Of a DNA stretch of 64,000 bases, positions 1-9,473 are shown piece after piece. Within the stretch, counting starts at the first letter, position 1; each line of letters opens with the position of its first letter. A model generated the notes under the pieces. It searched no databases and was not told where the DNA came from. It saw only the letters and a program-made list of their open reading frames with translations. Both the position numbers and the translations under genes were made by a program. Origin of the DNA: Lysinibacillus fusiformis (lineage in GTDB: Bacteria; Bacillota; Bacilli; Bacillales_A; Planococcaceae); NCBI GenBank assembly GCA_030027265.1, contig JASENG010000001.1, forward strand, positions 310,001 to 374,000. The letters run 5' to 3'.

Positions 1-1
1 A

Positions 2-904
2 GGTGAAACACATGCCTCTATACGAGAAGCAATCATGGAATATATTAAACCCGCGATTATTGGAATGGAGATAGAGGATATTGCGCAAATAATGGAGCGC
101 CTCGAAAAATGTATTTACAAAAATACAAGTGCCAAGGCTGCTGTTGATATGGCGATTTATGACTTGTATGCCAAACGCTATAACGCACCTCTGTTTAAAA
201 TATTGGGAGGCTACCGTAAAGCACTAATAACTGATATTACGATAAGTGTGAATGGGGTCAACGAGATGGTGAAAGATAGCCTCATTGCGGTGGAACGTGG
301 GTTCAATATTTTGAAGGTCAAGGTTGGAAAGGATCCAATAGGCGATATTGAACGCGTGAAAGCAATTCGTGAAGCGGTCGGTCCAAATGTCACATTACGT
401 GTAGATGCCAATCAAGGGTGGACTCCGAAACAAGCAGTTCGAATTATCGGTACTCTGGAGGATGCCGATATGAATATTGAACTGGTCGAACAACCAGTTC
501 ATTATAGCGATATAGAAGGAATGCGCTATGTTACGGCCAATACGATGACCCATATTTTAGCAGATGAAAGTGTATTTTCTCCAAAGGATGCGCTGACCCT
601 TATTGAAAAACGTGCTGCTGATTTAATCAATATTAAGTTGATGAAAACAGGCGGCATTTATCAAGCGCAAAAAATTGTCCATATTGCTGAAGCGAATGGG
701 ATTGAATGCATGATTGGCTGTATGTTGGAAACCAAAATCAGTGTAAGTGCTGCTGCACATTTTGCTGCATCCCAAAAAAACATCACGATGATTGATTTAG
801 ACGGACCATTGCTATGTATGAATGATCCTGTGACAGGCGGTCCGGCATTTGATGGACAAGTTATTAAAATGTCAAGCGAACCTGGCATCGGATTTTCATT
901 ATAA
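2..904 (+). CDS. ykfB: L-Ala-D/L-Glu epimerase (enolase superfamily), 5' truncated by window edge
   Basis: Epimerises the L-Ala-D-Glu dipeptide released from murein peptides so ordinary peptidases can use it; cytosolic. The frame is open from base 2 and reads in-frame residues before the first internal ATG at 35, so the true start lies upstream of the window. Muconate-lactonising-type barrel signatures are visible: KVKVGKD (catalytic Lys pair), VDANQGW (metal Asp), VEQP (metal Glu), ADESVF (metal Asp) and NIKLMKTGG (second catalytic Lys). It heads a murein-peptide operon and ends 33 nt before the binding-protein gene. The family also includes other dipeptide epimerases; context with YkfA and YkfC favours Ala-Glu. 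Confidence 0.88.
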   Translation, partial: GETHASIREAIMEYIKPAIIGMEIEDIAQIMERLEKCIYKNTSAKAAVDMAIYDLYAKRYNAPLFKILGGYRKALITDITISVNGVNEMVKDSLIAVERGFNILKVKVGKDPIGDIERVKAIREAVGPNVTLRVDANQGWTPKQAVRIIGTLEDADMNIELVEQPVHYSDIEGMRYVTANTMTHILADESVFSPKDALTLIEKRAADLINIKLMKTGGIYQAQKIVHIAEANGIECMIGCMLETKISVSAAAHFAASQKNITMIDLDGPLLCMNDPVTGGPAFDGQVIKMSSEPGIGFSL

Positions 905-937
905 AAAAAGAGATAGTCAAGAAACGGGAGGGGTTTT

Positions 938-2782
938 ATGAGAAAGTTGTGGTTATTGCTTTTAGCTGCAATGACTGTTTTAGTTCTGGCAGCTTGTAGC
1001 GATAAAGGAGACGGCGAGTCTTCTGACGAAAAAGATGAAGTTTCGGAATACCGTACAGTGTATTCAGGAGAGATTAAGACATTAAACTACTTAAAAACTT
1101 CTGAAACGAACGAATTTGCAGTTGCAGCAAACTTGGTAGATGGCTTAATTGAGTATGACCAATACGGCATTGTAAAGCCGGGCTTAGCTGAGGAATGGTC
1201 TGCCAATGAAGATAACACAGTTTGGACATTCAAGCTTCGTGAAGGTGTTAAATGGGTAACTAACGATGGCAAAGAATATGCAGATGTTGTGGCGCAAGAT
1301 TTTGTAGATGGCTTAAATTATGTGCTGGATGCGAAAAATGAATCCTCAACTGCATGGATTGCAACTGTTGTGAAAAACGGTGATGCTTTCTACAATGGTG
1401 AAATTACTGACTTTGCAGAAGTTGGAGTTAAAGCATTAGATGACCATACACTTGAATACACAATGGAAAGTCCGACACCTTATTTCCTTTCCATGCTGAA
1501 CTATGTATGTTTCTTCCCGGTAAATGGGGAGTTCTTAGCTGAAAAAGGTGAAAGCTTCGGTACAACAAACGATAACTTCCTATACAACGGGGCATACATT
1601 TTAGACAAATTTGAACCTCAAAATGAGCGCGTACTTGTGAAAAACGACACTTATTGGGATAAAGACAATGTGTTTATTGACCGTATTCGCTATAAATACA
1701 ATAAAGAAGCAGGCACAGTTGCACCAGAATTATTCTTGCGCGGCGAAGTAGATGCGGCTTCCATTCCGACATCAGTAATTGATGAATGGTTCAATGACGA
1801 GGAGAAAAAATCTCAAGTACGTCAAAGTCAAAATAACTTCTATACGTACTTCTATGCATTAAACTTTGATCCTCAATTTGATGTAGAGTATGAGCCGGAA
1901 AACTGGAAAGTGGCTGTGAACAACAAAAACTTCCGTAAATCACTATATCACGCACTTGACCGTGTATCGGCGATGTTAACAACTGAGCCATACAACCCCA
2001 AGGATATGCTGAGTAATACAATCACACCGAAGAACTTTGTTGATGTTGAGGGTGTCGATTACACACAATTAGCACCATTAGCTGATATTTCTAATACAGA
2101 CTCATTCGATGAAGCGAAAGCGGAGGAGTTTAAAGAAGCCGCAATGGCTGAACTAAATGGCAAAGCTACTTTCCCGGTGAAAGTATTAATGCCGTATAAC
2201 TCTGGTTCTCCGGACTGGGCAAACCGCTCACAGGTTGTGGAACAACAGCTTGAAGGGTTACTTGGTACGGATTACATTGATGTTATCGTAGAAGCAGGTC
2301 CATCAACAGGATTCTTAGGTGAAGTACGTCGTCCAGGTAAATTTGCTTTACTAGAAGTAAACTGGGGCCCTGACTATGCAGACCCTGCTTCTTACACAGA
2401 TCCATTTACTGAAGGCGGATCATACAACAAACCTGAACTTGCAGAAGGCTATACAGAATCAAACGGAAAATCAACATATCAAAACATGGTGGATGCTGCA
2501 AAAGCAGAAATGGATTTAGCAAAACGCTATGAACTATTCGCTGAAGCAGAAAAATTCCTGATTGATGAAGCCTTTGTTATTCCTTATGCAGTGGGTGGTA
2601 CAGGTTACATTGCTTCTAAATTAAATCCATTCGAAGCACAATACTCGCCATTTGGAGTAACTGCCGAGAAGTTTAAAGGTCAACACTTACTAGAAAAACC
2701 AATGAGCAACGATGAATTTAAAGAAGCACAAGCTGCTTGGGAACAAGAACGTACTGAAGCATTAGCGAATGCTTCAGAATAA
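938..2782 (+). CDS. Oligopeptide ABC transporter substrate-binding lipoprotein (OppA/DppE family)
   Basis: Captures extracellular peptides and hands them to the permeases encoded next. The 614-residue protein starts with a lipoprotein signal (MRKLWLLLLAAMTVLVLAAC) with lipobox LAAC and lipid-carrying Cys at residue 20, followed by an acidic linker. The body has family-5 solute-binding hallmarks such as WTFKLREGVKW and a C-terminal lobe. GGGAGG precedes the ATG. A terminator-like hairpin follows the gene, so this protein is probably made in excess over the permeases. Murein peptide as substrate is inferred from the neighbours ykfA, ykfB and ykfC. Confidence 0.92.
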   Translation: MRKLWLLLLAAMTVLVLAACSDKGDGESSDEKDEVSEYRTVYSGEIKTLNYLKTSETNEFAVAANLVDGLIEYDQYGIVKPGLAEEWSANEDNTVWTFKLREGVKWVTNDGKEYADVVAQDFVDGLNYVLDAKNESSTAWIATVVKNGDAFYNGEITDFAEVGVKALDDHTLEYTMESPTPYFLSMLNYVCFFPVNGEFLAEKGESFGTTNDNFLYNGAYILDKFEPQNERVLVKNDTYWDKDNVFIDRIRYKYNKEAGTVAPELFLRGEVDAASIPTSVIDEWFNDEEKKSQVRQSQNNFYTYFYALNFDPQFDVEYEPENWKVAVNNKNFRKSLYHALDRVSAMLTTEPYNPKDMLSNTITPKNFVDVEGVDYTQLAPLADISNTDSFDEAKAEEFKEAAMAELNGKATFPVKVLMPYNSGSPDWANRSQVVEQQLEGLLGTDYIDVIVEAGPSTGFLGEVRRPGKFALLEVNWGPDYADPASYTDPFTEGGSYNKPELAEGYTESNGKSTYQNMVDAAKAEMDLAKRYELFAEAEKFLIDEAFVIPYAVGGTGYIASKLNPFEAQYSPFGVTAEKFKGQHLLEKPMSNDEFKEAQAAWEQERTEALANASE

Positions 2783-2813
2783 TTTAGAAAATAGTTAGTA
2801 ACTAAAGATAGAA

Positions 2814-2861
2814 GAAGGAGATGACTAAAGACCAGCTTTGGCATCTCCTTCCTTCGTTTTT
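2814..2861 (+). terminator. Intra-operon terminator/attenuator hairpin between binding protein and permeases
   Basis: A 10-bp perfect stem GAAGGAGATG/CATCTCCTTC (2814-2823 with 2842-2851), with an inner AAAG/CTTT stem, is followed closely by five T (2857-2861). It fits partial termination after the binding-protein gene. It also argues against a permease start at 2821, which would lie inside the hairpin. Confidence 0.75.
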
Positions 2862-2889
2862 GGGCGTAAAACGTTGGGGGGTTAGAATA

Positions 2890-3834
2890 ATGTTGTGGTA
2901 TATAGGAAAACGATTGTTGCAATCTGTATTGACGCTTTTTATCATCATTACTATTGTTTTCTCTTTACTACGCCTAATGCCGGAAGAAGGGTATTTAGGA
3001 TCAGCAGCTGAGAAAATGTCACCGGAACAACAAGAAGTATATTTAACGAATTTAGGACTTCGAGACCCGCTGATTGTTCAGTTAGGGAATTTCTATTTAG
3101 ACCTATTACATGGGGATTTAGGAACTTCTGTTACATATCGTACGGACGTCCCTGTAACGACAATCATCTCTGATAAGATTGGTTATTCGTTGCTGTTTGG
3201 ACTTGGTGCAGTTGCATTGTCGCTGATTGTAGGGGTGCCATTAGGAATTTTAATGGCCCATATGAAAGGGAGATGGCTTGACCGTTTAGGTACAGGATAC
3301 ATTGTATTTGTTGTGGCTGTGCCTGCTGCCGTCTATTATATTTTCATTCAAATGTATGTCACAGATTTATTTAAGCTGCCGATGTTATTTGATGAATATA
3401 ATTCAGTAAGCTGGATATTGCCGCTAACTTCCATGGCTTTAGGTCCGACAGCTTCTTATGCAATGTGGATGCGCCGTTATATGGTGGATGAGTTAAATAA
3501 AGATTATATAAAGCTGGCGAGAGCCAAAGGTGTAAAAGAACGGACTTTAATGTTCAAGCATGTGATGAGAAATGCCTTTATTCCAATGGCGCAATATTTA
3601 CCTGCAACGATCTTATTCACGATTACAGGTTCGATTTATATCGAATCTTTATATTCAATTCCGGGAATGGGCGGTTTGCTTGTTGATGTAATTCAACGCC
3701 AAGATAATTCCGTTGTACAAGGTCTCGTATTGATTTTCTCATCTCTAGGAATTATTGGGCTATTTTTAGGGGATTTAGCGATGGCAATTGTCGACCCTCG
3801 CATCAAGCTTGGCAAAGGGGGGAGTGTTCGATAA
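2890..3834 (+). CDS. Peptide ABC transporter permease, OppB/DppB type
   Basis: Inner-membrane channel subunit of the peptide importer. I place the start at ATG 2890, giving 314 residues that begin MLWYIGKRLL with the usual first membrane helix; an upstream in-frame ATG at 2821 adds 23 residues untypical of the family and overlaps a terminator hairpin. A G-rich ribosome-binding stretch precedes 2890. The protein shows six hydrophobic segments and the EAA-loop region (DYIKLARAKGVKERTLMFKHVMRNAFIP) that docks onto the ATPases. Its stop overlaps the next gene's start by one base. Confidence 0.92.
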   Translation: MLWYIGKRLLQSVLTLFIIITIVFSLLRLMPEEGYLGSAAEKMSPEQQEVYLTNLGLRDPLIVQLGNFYLDLLHGDLGTSVTYRTDVPVTTIISDKIGYSLLFGLGAVALSLIVGVPLGILMAHMKGRWLDRLGTGYIVFVVAVPAAVYYIFIQMYVTDLFKLPMLFDEYNSVSWILPLTSMALGPTASYAMWMRRYMVDELNKDYIKLARAKGVKERTLMFKHVMRNAFIPMAQYLPATILFTITGSIYIESLYSIPGMGGLLVDVIQRQDNSVVQGLVLIFSSLGIIGLFLGDLAMAIVDPRIKLGKGGSVR

Positions 3835-4808
3835 TGGGTATCTTTTCAGAAGAAATTTCAAATATTTCACAAAAATCTAACGAAAAGCTATTTGATTTTG
3901 CTGTAGTGGATGAACAAAAGGCAGAGCAAACCGGATATTCGAACTATTCGTATTGGCATTCAACTTGGCAATCGTTTTTAAAGAATCGATTAGCTGTTTT
4001 TCTGCTAGTTGTAGTCGGCCTTATTATTGCGTTTGTAATTGTTCAACCTTATCTGCCTTTTCAAAAATCACCGACAGAAATCTATATTGATGAACAAACA
4101 GGTTCTCAGGCTCGAAATATCTCACCAAGTTCAGAATTCTGGTTCGGGACGAATTCGATTGGCCAAGATTTATGGTCAAGAATTTGGGCTGGAACAAGAA
4201 CGTCTTTATTTATCGGCTTTGTTGTAGCTTTAGCCGAAGTGGCTGTAGGGATTTCTGTGGGGGCACTTTGGGGCTTCTCTAGAAAGTTGGAAGCACCAAT
4301 TACACAAGTCTATAACATAGTTGAAAATATACCGACAACGATTGTTTTAATTTTAATGTCCTATATCCTGCGACCAAGTATTTCGACAATCATTATTGCA
4401 ATGTGTATTACAGGCTGGGTGGAAATGGCAAGATTTATTCGAAATCAAATTGTCATTTTACGTGACCGGGAATACAACCTTGCTTCGAAATGTTTGGGGA
4501 CACCAAGCTATCGAATTATTATAAAGAATCTATTACCCTATTTAATTTCCGTAATTATGCTTCGAATGAGTTTGGCGATTCCATTTGCGATCGGGGCAGA
4601 AGTATTTTTAACGTATATCGGTTTAGGGCTGCCGATTAGCGAACCATCATTAGGAAATCTGATCAATGAAGGGCGAGTACTCATGATGTCTCCGGATTTA
4701 CGTTATCAGTTAATTTTCCCGAGTGTCGTGCTAAGTATCATAACGATTGCTTTCTATATTATTGGGAACGCCTTTGCTGATGCGGCAGATCCAAAAAATC
4801 ACGTGTAG
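3834..4808 (+). CDS. Peptide ABC transporter permease, OppC/DppC type
   Basis: Second membrane subunit, pairing with the OppB-type permease. At 324 residues it has the long cytoplasmic N-terminus and large first extracytoplasmic loop characteristic of OppC, with an EAA-like loop near YNLASKCLGTPSYRIIIKN. It starts at ATG 3834 sharing one base with the preceding stop codon, so the two are translationally coupled. It is followed after 12 nt by the first ATPase gene, which has its own GAGGAG site. Confidence 0.92.
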   Translation: MGIFSEEISNISQKSNEKLFDFAVVDEQKAEQTGYSNYSYWHSTWQSFLKNRLAVFLLVVVGLIIAFVIVQPYLPFQKSPTEIYIDEQTGSQARNISPSSEFWFGTNSIGQDLWSRIWAGTRTSLFIGFVVALAEVAVGISVGALWGFSRKLEAPITQVYNIVENIPTTIVLILMSYILRPSISTIIIAMCITGWVEMARFIRNQIVILRDREYNLASKCLGTPSYRIIIKNLLPYLISVIMLRMSLAIPFAIGAEVFLTYIGLGLPISEPSLGNLINEGRVLMMSPDLRYQLIFPSVVLSIITIAFYIIGNAFADAADPKNHV

Positions 4809-4820
4809 AGGAGGAGTACG

Positions 4821-5882
4821 ATGGAGAACAACAACGAAAAGTCACGGATTTTATCGATTCAGAATTTAATCATTAAGTTTAAACTGCGTGGCCAAGTGCT
4901 AACAGCGATTCGTGATATTTCTCTTGATCTATATAAGGGTGAGAGTCTTGCGATAGTAGGAGAATCGGGTTCGGGCAAGTCCGTTTTGGTGAAATCGATA
5001 ATGGGATTGCTCGACAAAAATGGCTATATCGATCAAGGAGAGATCCTTTATAAAGATTATAATTTAGCAAAGTTTAGTACGGAAAAGGATTGGCTAAAAA
5101 TCCGAGGCAAGGAAATTGCCATGGTTACACAGGATCCAATGACTTCTCTGAATCCGTTAAAAACGGTTGGAAAACAAATTGAAGAATGTGTTGTTTTGCA
5201 CCAGGGCTTAAAGGGAAAAGATGCTTATAATCAAACATTGAGACTGCTAACGGATGTAGGGATTCACGATGTGGAAAAACGCTATAAGCAATATCCTCAT
5301 GAGTTTTCCGGGGGGATGCGTCAGCGAATCGTTATTGCCATTGCAGTAGCGTGCAACCCGAAAATCCTGATTTGTGATGAGCCGACAACTGCACTGGACG
5401 TGACGATTCAAGCGCAAATCTTGCAATTATTAAAGAACTTACAAGAAAAATATGGCCTTACTACGATTTATATTACCCATGATTTAGGAGTTGTTGCAAA
5501 AGTAGCCGACCGGATTGCCGTAATGTACGCGGGGGATATTATCGAAGTGGGCAAAACACATGAAGTATTCTTTAATGGCAAGCACCCGTATACATGGGCC
5601 CTCCTGTCATCTTTGCCGCAGTTGGGAGCGAAGGGAGAAGAGTTATATTCCATCAAGGGGACACCGCCAAATCTCTTTAATGAGATAAAAGGAGACGCCT
5701 TTGCACCGCGAAATCCATATGCGCTGAACATCGATTTTATTGAACGTCCTCCTTTCTTTCAGGTGTCAGAAACACATTTTGCAAAAACTTGGTTATTGCA
5801 TTCCGATGCGCCAAAAGTAGAGCCTCCGCAAAGCTTGCAAGGATTCTTTGAAGAGGGGAGACGATATGTCCATGAGTACTAG
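4821..5882 (+). CDS. Peptide ABC transporter ATP-binding protein, OppD/DppD type
   Basis: First of two ATPases energising peptide import. Its 353 residues carry Walker [10 protein letters not shown]-loop near [12 protein letters not shown], signature FSGGMRQR, Walker [13 protein letters not shown] and the switch His in ITHDLG. The C-terminal peptide-transporter oligomerisation extension is present, though the usual cysteine cluster (CPFAPRC-like) reads FAPRNPYA here, so the iron-sulfur/cysteine motif reported in some members appears absent. It overlaps the next gene by 17 nt. Confidence 0.93.
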   Translation: MENNNEKSRILSIQNLIIKFKLRGQVLTAIRDISLDLYKGESLAIVGESGSGKSVLVKSIMGLLDKNGYIDQGEILYKDYNLAKFSTEKDWLKIRGKEIAMVTQDPMTSLNPLKTVGKQIEECVVLHQGLKGKDAYNQTLRLLTDVGIHDVEKRYKQYPHEFSGGMRQRIVIAIAVACNPKILICDEPTTALDVTIQAQILQLLKNLQEKYGLTTIYITHDLGVVAKVADRIAVMYAGDIIEVGKTHEVFFNGKHPYTWALLSSLPQLGAKGEELYSIKGTPPNLFNEIKGDAFAPRNPYALNIDFIERPPFFQVSETHFAKTWLLHSDAPKVEPPQSLQGFFEEGRRYVHEY

Positions 5883-6813
5883 AGATGTGTTGCTGGAAGT
5901 CAGAAATCTGAATGTAACCTTTGGGAAAGGAAAAAATAAATTTCAAGCGATTAGAGATGTAAGCTTTGAAATTTATAAAGGCGAGACATTTGGTCTTGTG
6001 GGAGAATCCGGTTCTGGTAAAACAACGATTGGACGCTCCATTATGCGAATTAATGAAGTAACGGGCGGGAAGATTTTATTCAAAGGCAAGCCAATCAATG
6101 GACAAATATCCAAGGATTGGGATAGGGAAATCACGCAAAAGATCCAGATGATTTTCCAGGATCCAATGGCATCCTTAAATGAACGAGCGAAGGTTGACTA
6201 TATTATTTCAGAAGGCTTAGTCAATACAAAAAAATATAAAAGTGATGCGGACCGTTTGGAAAAAGTCCGCAATGCCTTATTGGAAGTAGGATTGCTTCCT
6301 GAGTTTGCAAGCCGTTTCCCGCACGAATTCTCCGGGGGGCAACGCCAAAGAATCGGAATTGCCCGTGCGTTAGTTATGGAACCGGAATTTATTATTGCAG
6401 ACGAGCCTATTTCTGCTCTAGACGTTTCCATTCGGGCACAGGTGTTAAATCTTTTATCGAATTTACAGAAACAAAATGATTTAACCTATCTATTTATAGC
6501 CCATGATTTATCAATTGTTCGTTTTATTACCGACCGAACAGCGGTAATTTATAAGGGAGAAATTGTAGAGCTTGCGGAAACAGAAAAACTGTTTTCTAAT
6601 CCAATCCATCCTTACACTCGGGCACTCATTTCAGCGGTACCTGAGCCAAATCCATATAAAGAGCAAGCGAAAACCATTGAAATTTATGATTCCAGCCAGC
6701 ATAACTATGAGATGGATCCTCCTTCATTCGTAGAGATTGAGGAAGGTCACTTTGTGCTAGCAAATGAAGAGGAAATATCACGTTATCGTGCAACGTTTAC
6801 TATAGGAGTGTGA
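5866..6813 (+). CDS. Peptide ABC transporter ATP-binding protein, OppF/DppF type
   Basis: Second ATPase of the importer. I choose ATG 5866, preceded by GAGGGGAG, over a TTG at 5848 with no good ribosome site. Motifs are Walker A GESGSGKT, signature FSGGQRQR, Walker [13 protein letters not shown] and switch His AHDLS. The protein ends with the OppF-type C-terminal extension. Its stop codon sits just upstream of the LD-carboxypeptidase gene, linking transport to degradation. Confidence 0.92.
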   Translation: MSMSTRDVLLEVRNLNVTFGKGKNKFQAIRDVSFEIYKGETFGLVGESGSGKTTIGRSIMRINEVTGGKILFKGKPINGQISKDWDREITQKIQMIFQDPMASLNERAKVDYIISEGLVNTKKYKSDADRLEKVRNALLEVGLLPEFASRFPHEFSGGQRQRIGIARALVMEPEFIIADEPISALDVSIRAQVLNLLSNLQKQNDLTYLFIAHDLSIVRFITDRTAVIYKGEIVELAETEKLFSNPIHPYTRALISAVPEPNPYKEQAKTIEIYDSSQHNYEMDPPSFVEIEEGHFVLANEEEISRYRATFTIGV

Positions 6814-6821
6814 CATACATT

Positions 6822-7754
6822 ATGAAGATTCCAAAAGCATTAAAAAAGGGAGATACAATCGGTCTAGTTGGTGCTTCTAGTGCCACACCTCCGGAAAGTT
6901 TGCCGCAAGCCATTGAAGCAGTTGAAAAGCTTGGATTTAAAGTTGTTGTTGGAGATTCTTGCCTAGCAAGACATGGTTATCTGGCAGGGAGCGATGAGCT
7001 TCGTGCCAAGGATGTCAATCGAATGTTCCGTGATCCATCGATCAATGGAATTTTCAGCATTCGTGGGGGGTATGGCGCTACAAAAATTTTGCCTTTACTG
7101 GATTACGAGATGATTAAAGAGAATCCGAAAGTGTTCGCTGGCTATAGTGATGTGACGGCTTTGCATATCGCTTTTAATCAGTTGTGCGATTTGGTGACTT
7201 ATCATACCCCAATGCCATCTACGGAATTCATCAAGCCGGAGATGGATGAATATACATGGGCGTCTTTTATTGAAAGTGTAACTCTGACGGAGGAAACGAA
7301 TTATTACTTAGCGAATCCTGCTGCTCAACAAATGAATACCCTTGTCACTGGCGAAGCAACCGGCACACTTGTAGGAGGAAACTTAACTTTAGTTGCGGCC
7401 TCTCTCGGAACACCTTATGAGATTGATACAAAGGGGAAAATTCTTTTCCTTGAAGATATCGATGAATATGAACGAAGCGTCGATCGAATGCTTACTCAGC
7501 TTAAATTAGCAGGCAAATTAGACGATGCTGCAGGAATCCTTTTGGGAGCATGGACAAATTGCGGACCGCAAAATCCAAATCGCCCGGAGCATAGTTTACG
7601 CCTGCAAACGATTTTTGAAGAAATTTTAGTTCCGTTAAATAAACCAATTTTAATGGACGTTGCCTGCGGACATTGCTTACCAACGATGTCCCTGCCTTTA
7701 GGCAGAACGATTACTTTTAATACGGAAACTAAAACGATTGAAGTTATTGAGTAG
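6822..7754 (+). CDS. ykfA: Muramoyltetrapeptide LD-carboxypeptidase (peptidase family S66)
   Basis: Removes the terminal D-Ala from murein tetrapeptide to give tripeptide. The S66 triad is visible: nucleophile Ser109 in FAGYSDVTALH, Glu211 in LFLEDIDE and His284 in ACGHCLP. The 310-residue length (from ATG 6822) and lack of signal peptide agree with a cytosolic recycling enzyme. The ATG is 13 nt from GGAG; a GTG at 6810 is in frame but only one base from that site, so the start is slightly uncertain. It lies between the peptide ATPases and two further hydrolases. Confidence 0.9.
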   Translation: MKIPKALKKGDTIGLVGASSATPPESLPQAIEAVEKLGFKVVVGDSCLARHGYLAGSDELRAKDVNRMFRDPSINGIFSIRGGYGATKILPLLDYEMIKENPKVFAGYSDVTALHIAFNQLCDLVTYHTPMPSTEFIKPEMDEYTWASFIESVTLTEETNYYLANPAAQQMNTLVTGEATGTLVGGNLTLVAASLGTPYEIDTKGKILFLEDIDEYERSVDRMLTQLKLAGKLDDAAGILLGAWTNCGPQNPNRPEHSLRLQTIFEEILVPLNKPILMDVACGHCLPTMSLPLGRTITFNTETKTIEVIE

Positions 7755-7763
7755 GTGGCAAAG

Positions 7764-8549
7764 ATGGAAAAAGCCATTCGCGATGTAATAGCTAAAGTGC
7801 CCTATAATGTCAAATTAATAGTAAAGGAAGCTGGAGCAAATCAATTTATCTTTACAAAGGATAAAGATGAGATATTCTCAAGTGCCAGCTTGATTAAAGT
7901 GCCCATTCTATTGGCTGTGCTGGATTATATTGATAATGAAAATAAATCCTTAGATCAAATATTAAAAGTTGCTCCTGAAAACCTGGTCGATTTCAGTGTG
8001 CTAACTGAACTGCAGGTAGAAGAATGCACCTTACATGATTTGTTAGTATGGATGATCATTACAAGTGATAATTCAGCGACCAATGTTCTGATTGATTATA
8101 TGGGTCTGGAGAAGCTGAACCAATACTTTAAAAAAATTGGATTAACAGAAACGAAAATTCAACGTAAAATGATGGATTTCGTTCAAATGGAGAGAGGATA
8201 TGACAATATAACGACAGCTAGAGAGATGGCAACACTTTTTACTGCCATTTATCGAAAGGAACTATTATCAACGAAATATAGTGAACTGGCAATTCATATA
8301 TTAAGTCGTCAACGCATTGTAGATTCATTGAAAAGATACATGGTCGATGATGTGAAAATCGCCCATAAAACAGGCAGCCTTGACACGGTTGAACATGATG
8401 TTGGCATCGTTTATTCCAATAACAAAGACTATATCATCGGCGTTTTTATTACAGATCATAATGATAATGAAGCCGCGAAACGAAGTATCGGGAAGATTTC
8501 GAAGATTGTATATGATGTTTTAAGTAAGGGGAGGATAGATTCTCTATGA
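7764..8549 (+). CDS. Cytosolic SxxK serine hydrolase (class A beta-lactamase-like fold)
   Basis: A 261-residue protein with the three penicillin-recognising motifs: S42-L-I-K45, S101-D-N103 and K202-T-G204. It has no signal peptide or membrane segment. In the region of the class A omega loop the general-base Glu of true beta-lactamases is not evident (the segment reads RKMMDFVQMERGYDN), so I do not call it a beta-lactamase. Embedded between YkfA and YkfC, it probably acts on murein-derived peptides, but the reaction is unknown. ATG 7764 has AGGTGG five bases upstream; GTG 7755 is an alternative. Confidence 0.8.
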   Translation: MEKAIRDVIAKVPYNVKLIVKEAGANQFIFTKDKDEIFSSASLIKVPILLAVLDYIDNENKSLDQILKVAPENLVDFSVLTELQVEECTLHDLLVWMIITSDNSATNVLIDYMGLEKLNQYFKKIGLTETKIQRKMMDFVQMERGYDNITTAREMATLFTAIYRKELLSTKYSELAIHILSRQRIVDSLKRYMVDDVKIAHKTGSLDTVEHDVGIVYSNNKDYIIGVFITDHNDNEAAKRSIGKISKIVYDVLSKGRIDSL

Positions 8550-9367
8550 AGGCCATTATAAAATCAATGATCGCTAATTTACATGCCGAACCTGATTCTA
8601 AATCGGAATTAATTGACGAAGGATTATATGGCATGGTTGTAGAAATAGTAGAACAACGAGAAAATGATTGGGTATTTGTAAAAACGCCCTATCATTATGA
8701 AGGCTTTTGCAAAGCGGCAGATTTATTAATAGACCCAGCTAAAATAAACAGTTGGCAAGAAGCAGCAAACTATGTCATTTCCCAAAGCTTTGCAGATGTA
8801 TTGCAGGAGCCCAAAATACAAAGTGCGAAGCTTCAAACGCTTGTTAGAGGTTCTATTATTCAAGTTTTGCCGAACGAGGAACTGAACCAAGAGTGGGTGC
8901 AGATTCAATTAGCAACTGGTGAAGCCGGGTATACCCGGAGACAATGGATTCAAAATAAGATTGATTTTAATGAATTAACCGAAGCAGAATTCAGAGACCA
9001 GGTCGTTCAAACGGCGCTAAGTTATCTAACGGCGCCATATCGATGGGGAGGAAAGTCTCCTTTAGGCATTGATTGTTCAGGCCTTTGTTCGATGGCTTAT
9101 ATGTTAAATGGAGTAAACATCTACCGAGATGCCAAAATCGTTGAAAACTTCCCAATCAAAGAAATTGCGATAGAACACATTCGAAAAGGGGATCTTCTTT
9201 ACTTCCCGGGCCATATTGCCATGTATATGGGAGGTGATCTATATGTCCATTCCTCTCTTGGCGGAAATGAAGTCAGTATTAATAGTTTAAATAAGGAACA
9301 TCCACATTACCGAGAAGACTTGGCAACGAAAATAACAGCAATAGGGAGTTTATTTCCTGCAAAATAA
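8546..9367 (+). CDS. ykfC: Gamma-D-glutamyl-L-diamino acid endopeptidase, NlpC/P60 (C40) family
   Basis: Cleaves the gamma-D-Glu-diamino acid bond of murein peptides that have a free N-terminal L-Ala. The N-terminal ~140 residues form two SH3-like modules; the C-terminal catalytic domain has Cys177 (DCSGLC), His223 (GHIAMYM) and His235 (YVHSS). There is no signal peptide, consistent with a cytosolic recycling enzyme rather than an autolysin. The ATG overlaps the previous stop by four bases (ATGA). It closes the operon: a strong terminator follows. Confidence 0.9.
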   Translation: MKAIIKSMIANLHAEPDSKSELIDEGLYGMVVEIVEQRENDWVFVKTPYHYEGFCKAADLLIDPAKINSWQEAANYVISQSFADVLQEPKIQSAKLQTLVRGSIIQVLPNEELNQEWVQIQLATGEAGYTRRQWIQNKIDFNELTEAEFRDQVVQTALSYLTAPYRWGGKSPLGIDCSGLCSMAYMLNGVNIYRDAKIVENFPIKEIAIEHIRKGDLLYFPGHIAMYMGGDLYVHSSLGGNEVSINSLNKEHPHYREDLATKITAIGSLFPAK

Positions 9368-9377
9368 TAACAGCTAG

Positions 9378-9417
9378 AGCACATCATCAATTTAAGGAAA
9401 AGATGATGTGCTTTTCT
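9378..9417 (+). terminator. Intrinsic terminator of the murein-peptide operon
   Basis: Stem GCACATCATC (9379-9388) pairs with GATGATGTGC (9402-9411) and is followed by TTTTCT. It ends the operon after ykfC. Confidence 0.85.
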
Positions 9418-9473
9418 ATCTGTAATAATTCCTTTTACCATATTTAAAATTTCAAGTTATTGGAGGTATGTTT

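Noticed and set aside
2821-2889. Upstream start for the OppB-type permease
   Set aside because: It falls inside a terminator hairpin and adds 23 residues not typical of the family; ATG 2890 fits better.
7764-8549. True beta-lactamase
   Set aside because: SxxK, SDN and KTG are present, but there is no signal peptide and the omega-loop Glu is not evident; context points to murein peptide metabolism.
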